A stretch of DNA of 64,000 nucleotides. Origin: Mytilus californianus (taxonomy: Eukaryota; Mollusca; Bivalvia; Mytilida; Mytilidae). Numbering within the stretch: position 1 is the stretch's first letter; every line of letters starts with the position of its first letter. The stretch is taken from contig NW_026262701.1 in assembly GCF_021869535.1 (NCBI RefSeq), positions 42,845,278 through 42,909,277 on the forward strand. Direction: 5' to 3'. Positions 57,480-64,000 of the stretch are shown piece by piece. A program made the position numbers and the translations under genes. Below the pieces are notes generated by a model that searched no databases, was not told where the DNA came from, and saw only the letters and a program-made list of their open reading frames with translations.

Positions 57480-58870
57480 TAATATATGTTTAAACTATAG
57501 CTATAGGTTGAAGAAAAAACAGATAATACCATGGCAAAAATCGAAAAACGACCACAGAAAAACACTAGTCTACAAAACGACACATCATTGAAACTAGTAA
57601 ACTTACGACTGAGCAACACAAACCACACCAGATAATATGATTTATGTCAATGAAGGGTAAGTAAATCCTGCTCCACATGTGGCAACCGTTGTGTTGATCA
57701 TTGCAAAACAGATATAGGAATAAGTTTTGCCATATTTTATATGCGCCTGTCCTATGTCCGGAGCCTGTAATTCAGAGGTTTCGTATGTCGCTGTATACCA
57801 TATTTATTGTTCGTTTGTTGTTTTGTTTACAACCTAGGCACTTAGGTTATCTTTTTGCTTCTTTCAAAAAAGAGGCGAATAATATCAAAGGAACACTTAA
57901 ACTCATAAGCCGAAGATAAACTGACAACAGCATGGCAAGAAAAGAAAAGAAAAAAACCAACAGACAAACAACAGTATACACAACACAACATAGAAAACTA
58001 AAGAATGACCAACAAGAACCGCACCAAAAACCAGGGGTGATCTCCGGTGCTCCGGATGGTTAAGCAGATCCAGCTCCACAAGTTGCGACCGTTGTGTTGC
58101 TCATGTAAGTACAAACCCGCTGATAAGTCTTATTCGGTAGGTCATATTCTGGGAAACGGAGGACGGAATTGTTGTTACGATGATTAAAACATAACTGTCG
58201 TCATCTGTGAAACAGATATTACATAACTGTCAACGTGATGGCGTCCGTAAAATTTTTGAAGGGATAATTTCAACTTCACCTCTTGTTTTAATAGCTTCCT
58301 TGTGAGCAGCAACCCTCTATCAAGGAAATCATGATAGGAAACGAAAGCCCTGGAATATCGTATCAACTGGGTATATAAACTCCACATGCAGGCAGTGCTG
58401 GAATGCTTTTACATATAAATGGAAAGTTCACAATTCGGAAGCTGAAATCATCTCTTTTGTCGTAAAGTTAGTTCTCAACCGACCCTCATTGTCAATTTCT
58501 AGATGTAAATCAAGATATAAGGCAGACTTAACTGTATCTGTTGTATCCTTTATACTAAATTCGGTGGGATAGATGCGTTCAATATAGTCACCAAACTTTG
58601 AATTATTTAGTGAGATGACATCATATAGCGGACCGTGAAGTTTAAAGATAATGATAGCTTCTTTACATTCTTAATAAGAAAATCATGTATGAAGTCAACC
58701 TCATACGAATAAAGAAATAATAGACAAGAAGAGGTTACCATCTGAATGCCGATTATTTGTTTAAAAAGCACGTCTTCAAAACGCAAAAAATATGTTGTCA
58801 ATCAAGAAATCAAGCATCTTGATAATGTCAGTTTCGGAGAATTGTTTGTTTGAATCATAGTGAATGTTTA
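57480..58870 (-). pseudogene. Second PLE-type family: RT motif B to C-terminus plus 3' UTR (-), decayed
   Basis: On the - strand, from 58860 downward: MLDFLIDNIFLRFEDVLFKQ, a damaged motif B (QIIGIQMVTSSCLLFLYSYE, lacking the MGTNCAPL core), then in other frames ISLNNSKFGDYIERIYPTEF, ALYLDLHLEIDNEGRLRT, a TQLIRYSRAFVSYHDFLDRG segment and LLTRKLLKQE...KFYGRHH. Several frameshifts. The 3' UTR follows, and the same 3'-UTR segment occurs twice (about 57890-58090 and 57490-57690), so the 3' part is duplicated or a second copy is nested. The order matches the first PLE family, so I class it as PLE-type. Confidence 0.7.
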
Positions 58871-59400
58871 CTAGGCACAGCTTATCCCTCCCTAAGATAC
58901 TCGTACCTACGTTGCCCCTTCAACAGCACATTAAACTACACGTGGTAGATGTAATAAGGTTACATTGCCATTGCAATTAATAGTCCAATTTTGCTCTAAT
59001 TTGTTTCATATAACACGTGATGAAGGTTATTCAAATTCAGCGTCTACCATCTAAAAGGAAAACATTTTCCAATACAACATACACGTTAGTCGTACCATAT
59101 ATAATGTTATTATTCATTCATACTTCAATATGTTATGTCTATATCCACACATGTCCAAATCGATATGGCAAACATGCATAAAACTGTCGGATTGGCGGAT
59201 AAACAAGGATATTCATTTTTTTTTCTAAAAAAATAACTTCACGAAAACTTAAAGTTATGTAAAATAGATATTCATTAAAAATTAAATTAAAATTATAACA
59301 ACAGCTTTGTGTCGAAATAACCAGTATTTGTTACTAACTTTTGTTATACACTGGTATGCAAAGAGTTCTGCAGTAATTTACGATAAAAGTTTACTCATAA
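58871..59400. other. No recognisable feature
   Basis: AT-rich; nothing supported. Confidence 0.5.
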
Positions 59401-59490
59401 AATTGAGAATGGAAACGAGGAATGTGTCAAAGAGACAACAACCCGACAAAAGAGCAGACAACAGCCCATGGCCACCAATGGGTCTTCATC
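59401..59490 (-). mobile_element. 3' end of the 17940 repeat family (-)
   Basis: attgagaatggaaacgagga, acaacaacccgacaaaagag and ggccaccaatgggtcttcat. Extends weakly to about 59520. The 73-codon + frame is a by-product. Confidence 0.8.
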
Positions 59491-60698
59491 ACAGCAAGAA
59501 ATCCAGCATCCGGAGTCGGTCAATTTGACCAGTAGCCAAATTTTCCTCTAAATGAAGACAGTTGGGGGGCCAAATCAAATATAAGACCATTAAAAATAGA
59601 AAGTTTCAGAATTGCCAATATAAAGCTAAGGCAATCAATGGCTTGCAATTGGGTAAAAAACTTTAGTGTGCCGAATTATTAAATAATGTACTTACTGTTA
59701 ATTTACAGAAAACAATACTTATCAATGATATATTACGTGACCATAAAAGTGCTGACAACTTAGAAAGTAATACAATCAGGGACGAAACTTCCACTAGCAG
59801 TGGCGGCGACCAAGTGTTTGTTAAATATCACCAAAGATACTGGGTTTATAATTTAGTACTCTAAAGACGTCATGGTCATTTTCTTCATACTAAAAAGTTC
59901 ATAATAAAATATATTGGGTTCAAAAAACTTATCTATGATACAAGGCTTATAAGTTACTACACCAGACCCAACATTCGTCCACATAAAACAACAATATACT
60001 GGTGCTCGAGTCAAAACATAAAATCGCAAATCTTCCTCGGACGATGTTATATTTCTCGACCCTATATTCATACGTATACGTAACGTCATCGACAAAATTA
60101 TGCATGACGCGAGCTTCTGTATCAGACTTCGTTTCGTTATTGATAGGTTTAAAAATATTCATTATTATGTTTATATGAACGACTAAATAATTAATTGGTA
60201 CAAGACTTAGTACTAAAGCTTTGTTGTTTTTACTTTTAGGATCTAAATGATTTATAATGTATCTAAAGTATTCGGAATGAAATTTCATTCTGTAAAATGA
60301 AAAATATTTGATGAGAAACAATAAACTAATGTGAACATATTATTAATTTTCAATAACATCGTTTAAGCTTATGATAAATCCATTAATGTTTAAACTCGCA
60401 TTTCTACTACTGCTCGAAATGATTATATAACAGTTATACATGTAAATAGATAAAGAAATGTGATTAAGTACAACGGTATGATTATTTTTAGGAAAATCGA
60501 TTACAGATTGTCCTTGCCTTTGACAAACAAAAGTACGAAGAAAAACAAAACACAGAGAACCAGTAAAATGACCAAAATGGGCAGACTTCACATAGCACCG
60601 TATCGAGTTGTGTAGTGATAAGAATATAAGAAATTTTGAATAAAACAAAACAAAAAAAACATGTAAAATTTAAAAAAAATAAAAATGTGTGGATAAAC
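59491..60698. other. No supported gene
   Basis: AT-rich. Frames at 59853-60095, 59947-60321 and 60343-60700 (-) overlap in different phases and show no domain; they are rich in hydrophobic/Tyr codons, as expected from AT-rich DNA. Confidence 0.4.
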
Positions 60699-60782
60699 AA
60701 GGCTATGAAACATACATAGGATACAAAAGGCTATAAAACATACACAGGATACAAAAGGCTATGAAACATACATAGGATACAA
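60699..60782. repeat. Tandem repeat, 28-bp unit x3
   Basis: aaggctatgaaacatacata plus ggatacaa, three copies with two substitutions. Confidence 0.9.
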
Positions 60783-60809
60783 AAGCAAATTTTATGAACA
60801 ATAAAAGGA

Positions 60810-60920
60810 TTGAGGTGTTGGATTGTGTTTAACGTCTAGTGGCAAATTGAACATGCATAGCAGTACGAGAAGTTATGTAGATGATATGAATACGAACCCT
60901 GCTAGACCGGCACGCTGATG
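60810..60920 (-). mobile_element. SINE tail remnant (-)
   Basis: ttgtgtttaacgtctagtgg caaattgaacatgcat is the inverted form of the tail seen at 25760. A short tRNA-like B-box trace (gaatacgaaccctgctagac) follows. Confidence 0.5.
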
Positions 60921-60934
60921 CCTTTAAATCATAT

Positions 60935-61070
60935 AAAAGTAAGGATATGTGGTATGAATGTCAAATAATAACCAGCGACGTATATGTTAAACACTAAGTG
61001 TCTTGCAGGGCCTTCAACAATGCGCAAAACTCATACCGTATAGTAAGCAATACGTATGCACATGTTCAAC
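60935..61070 (-). mobile_element. PLE 3'-UTR terminal fragment (-)
   Basis: ataaaagtaaggatatgtgg, cttcaacaatgcgcaaaact and cataccgtatagta landmarks. Confidence 0.6.
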
Positions 61071-62494
61071 CTTTAAGTGTTTACAGAGACTAGATTGTTG
61101 TCAGTTTTGAACTGTGTCCAATTTGGTTTTGTTTGATGATTATAGATTGCATACTTAATGTTTCGTTTGTTGTATGTTTTAGACATTACCGATTATGTTG
61201 CATGAACCATTTGTACAGTTCAGTGCATTTTGCCTATTCAACAAACTTTTAAGAAATTCTCCTATACAAGACTAAGATATAAAGGTTAAAACGAATTCGT
61301 TTCCATAATCGATTACTAGTATTCGATTTCATACATCATGTAATAAAGTATTTAAAAAAAATTGCTGTTCGGGTATCAAAACTCTAAAAGTTTAATAAAA
61401 TCTCTGGTTTACTTTTTTGTCGTATGCTGTAACTATCAAAACATATGTATCACGTCGTCCGCGGCACACTGTTAATCATTAATTTTTTGAGAACTTCTTG
61501 AAATGTATTTTTCAAAGAAAGTTGTCGGCAGTTCCATTAACATATATTTAGATGTATTCACGTATATCCCACAATATTGCGAGAATTAACGTGATTAGTA
61601 TTTTATATATTCATAACGTCAGAAGGGAACAGTTCGTGCGGTAGTGAAAAGTTTCAATTGACTTTCACACCTTTAAATATTATGAATTCTGTTTTGTTCA
61701 TTTTACAGTTCGCATGCCTGTTTTAGGTTAATAAATCTTATGTCGTATGACATGTTGCGGAAGTTATTAGGTTGGCACAACCAGGATCTTTGGGTCTACG
61801 AATTTTGAGATTTAGATACATTTACAATATTATTTTCTTTGATATACAACACCAGTACAATGGCTTCACAAAACCACTGAACCAGTTCAATGTTATTGAT
61901 TATGCTGATTGTGAAAGTTTTTATTTGATTGATCTCTGTCGGAATATTTTGAACAACTGGTAAAGTAAAGAGACTAACATCAACCCAGCCTTTGATATTA
62001 AAAATTCCGCTTTAAGAATGTTGTACGTTCGACGCGATGACTATGGGAATTCTTTGGGGGTCATATCGATGGTTAATACGATGGCGTCTAATCTAAAATA
62101 TGAACAAAATGCTCAATATGAATTATTAACTTTTTCTATTGTACTTTTTGTATTTTTATGTATGTTTCAGTATGTTATAACTCATATATGAGAATTTTAT
62201 TCAAATCGGTGAACATGAATTTGCAGCTAATGCCCCTTCAACTTGTAAGGTTTTAAGTGGCAAATAACATAAGACAACATAATATCCATAAAACTGTAGA
62301 TTTTTCGAGTATTTAGGCGAAGAACCTTGCATGATATGATTATGAATGTATTTGCAACAATTAAAAGTTAGGTAATTTAATCTAGGGAAATTTTCATTAT
62401 GATATGGTTTTCTTTTCATGAACATATGCGTTGTTTAAAGTTAAAATTTAAAAAGACTATTTATGTGAGTATCACTTTTTCAATTCCAGCAAAA
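61071..62494. other. No supported gene
   Basis: AT-rich. The 63-codon frame 61772-61963 and the 74-codon - frame 62201-62425 show no motif. Confidence 0.45.
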
Positions 62495-63875
62495 AAGCCA
62501 ATGATAGTAAATAATCATGTCACTACCACAGCTCAGCTTAAGGCCTCCTCTGAACATTTGAAGGTCCCCACTATGTATTGGTTAGTTAAACTATACAAAA
62601 AACCCGTAAAATATCGTTTCATCTCGGCCTCTGGTAAATGTTCTTCTACTAATCTTTCGGTGCTTTTAACCAGTTCCTTAACTTCTATCAAAGAACTCAC
62701 GTTAATTTTTGTAATAAAACATAAGAAAACAGTGGAATTAACCATTTTTGGAGTGTAAAAAATTCTTTGGATGTGTTGGATATTACGTGCTTTAAATGGT
62801 CCTTTTGACTCGGTTGACAGTTTTGACTTTTCCATTCTTATACTACACTTCCACACAATCTTATCAACCAAATTTAAGTTTTCCTATCTAATTAAATGGT
62901 CGTTTGATAAATCTGATTGCAAATTTAGTTGCTGCAACTCACATAAAGCACTTTTCTCTAATGAGAAAGGTAAATATGCTAGATAAACTTACTGGAGGTG
63001 TGATGAGATGATTAAAGCACAATATTTTCTCCTTGACAACATTTTATACGTGTCGGCAATAAAGTTTATCGACAGGTTGTAGGTATTCCGATGGGCACCA
63101 ATTGTGCCCCTTTAATAGCAGACTTGTTCCTTTACTGTTATGAATCACAGTTTATGCCAAAGTATGTTCAGTAAAGAACTGTCTAAATTCCATTTAATTG
63201 ATAATTTAACAACACTTACCGTAATCTTGCTGATATTTTTTTCGTTAAATAATCAAGAAAATTCTCTAAATATACTGCTGAAATTTACCCGAAGGAACTT
63301 ACTTTAAATAAATCAAATATTAACAGCAATAACTGTCCTTTCCTAGATTTGGATATTTCAGTATCACACCAGAAACTTTACGCACAAATTTACGACAAAG
63401 GGATGATTTTTTCCCTATTGTTAATTTTCCCTTTTTGGACGGTGATGTTCTTCTGGCACCGTCTAACGGTGTTTAATTATCCAAACTCGTTCGCTATGCT
63501 CGTGTCTGTTGTGACGTTTTGGATTTCAACGAGCGTAATCTATGTATTACTAGTAAATTATCAAGTCAGGGATTTCGTTACCACAAATTACTTAAAACCT
63601 TTACTTAATTCTTCCATAGATACAAAGATTTGGTCTGCAAGTTAGGCTGTACCTGTAGAAAACTTATTTCAAACGGAAAAGCACATCCTAAATTTTACGG
63701 TGATGTTGTAAACCGAGCCCGGAAATTTAGATAAGATCCGGGTAAACTTATCAATCATTTAAATAAACTTATTCTGAAAGGTTACCTATTAAACACTGTA
63801 ATTTAATCTTTGAATAGTGTGTTTATTGGTATAAATATTGATTTTGTTATCAGTAAATTAAATCCATACTAAATA
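62495..63875 (+). pseudogene. PLE reverse transcriptase, second + strand copy, decayed
   Basis: Colinear with 32125-33417: TTTAQLKASSEHLKVPTMYW, KLYKKPVKYRFISASGKCSS, then motif A region SFDFSILI (present here, absent from the other copy), KFSYLIKWSFDKSDCKFSCC, motif B spread over frames (IPMGTNCAPL recognisable at about 63085-63115), FLDLDISVSHQKLYAQIYDK, and the end IGINIDFVISKL at about 63830-63865. Many frameshifts and stops. Inactive. It continues into the 3' UTR. Confidence 0.75.
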
Positions 63876-64000
63876 TTACACATATGTACTTTCACGGTAC
63901 TACAATCTGTCGATACCTATAGTTTGGCATTGCACAAGGTGATGTTTTTAATTGTTAATGACGTCTTTACACTAAATCGATTGGATTTTGGATGTGTACT
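63876..64000 (+). mobile_element. PLE 3' UTR start, runs off window
   Basis: tacaatctgtcgatacctat and ttggcattgcacaaggtgat match 11490-11540. Confidence 0.8.

Noticed and set aside
59853..60700. Overlapping - strand frames of 80-124 codons
   Set aside because: Different phases over AT-rich DNA, Tyr/Ile/Phe-rich, no domain or splice context.

Overview
The window looks like AT-rich nuclear DNA from a bivalve mollusc, most likely a marine mussel (Mytilus). The evidence is the repeat content. Several families that I recognise from memory as abundant in mussel genomes occur many times, and there are almost no open host reading frames. No database was searched, so genus-level identification is an inference.

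Host genes are scarce. The only convincing one is a first coding exon on the + strand (12824-13400) ending at a consensus splice donor. It encodes a long Ser/Arg-rich N-terminus followed by a P-loop, best matched by an RGK-type (Rad/Gem/Rem) small GTPase; later exons were not found. An acidic/basic coiled-coil reading frame runs off the left edge on the - strand (1-401) and may belong to a retroelement.

Most of the rest is mobile DNA at different stages of decay. (1) Penelope-like (PLE) reverse-transcriptase copies lie at 31660-33417 and 62495-63875 (+) and 8605-9530 (-), with a small piece at 18715-18960. Their 3' untranslated region is the dispersed repeat seen at about ten further places. 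(2) A second PLE-type family lies at 57480-58870 and 27290-27740 (-). (3) A 7.09-kb LTR retrotransposon (33823-40908, - strand) has about 307-bp LTRs, a 4-bp GTAC target duplication, a polypurine tract and a candidate primer site. It is nested inside the PLE copy at 31.6-41.4 kb. It encodes a Gag-like region with an N-terminal helix-hairpin-helix, a capsid-like domain, a CCHC knuckle and an aspartic protease, then an extra ORF ending in a ubiquitin-like fold. No reverse transcriptase, RNase H or integrase is visible. (4) There are tRNA-derived SINE pieces, several short inverted-repeat (MITE-like) elements, a 28-bp minisatellite, a perfect 156-bp tandem duplication, a 90-bp palindrome and a large foldback at 41.2-41.66 kb.

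The most novel object is the pol-less LTR element with helix-hairpin-helix and ubiquitin-like modules. Its reading frames are broken by what look like single-base homopolymer gains, one amber codon and a 100-bp repeat insertion. Long stretches between elements hold nothing I can name and are listed as such.
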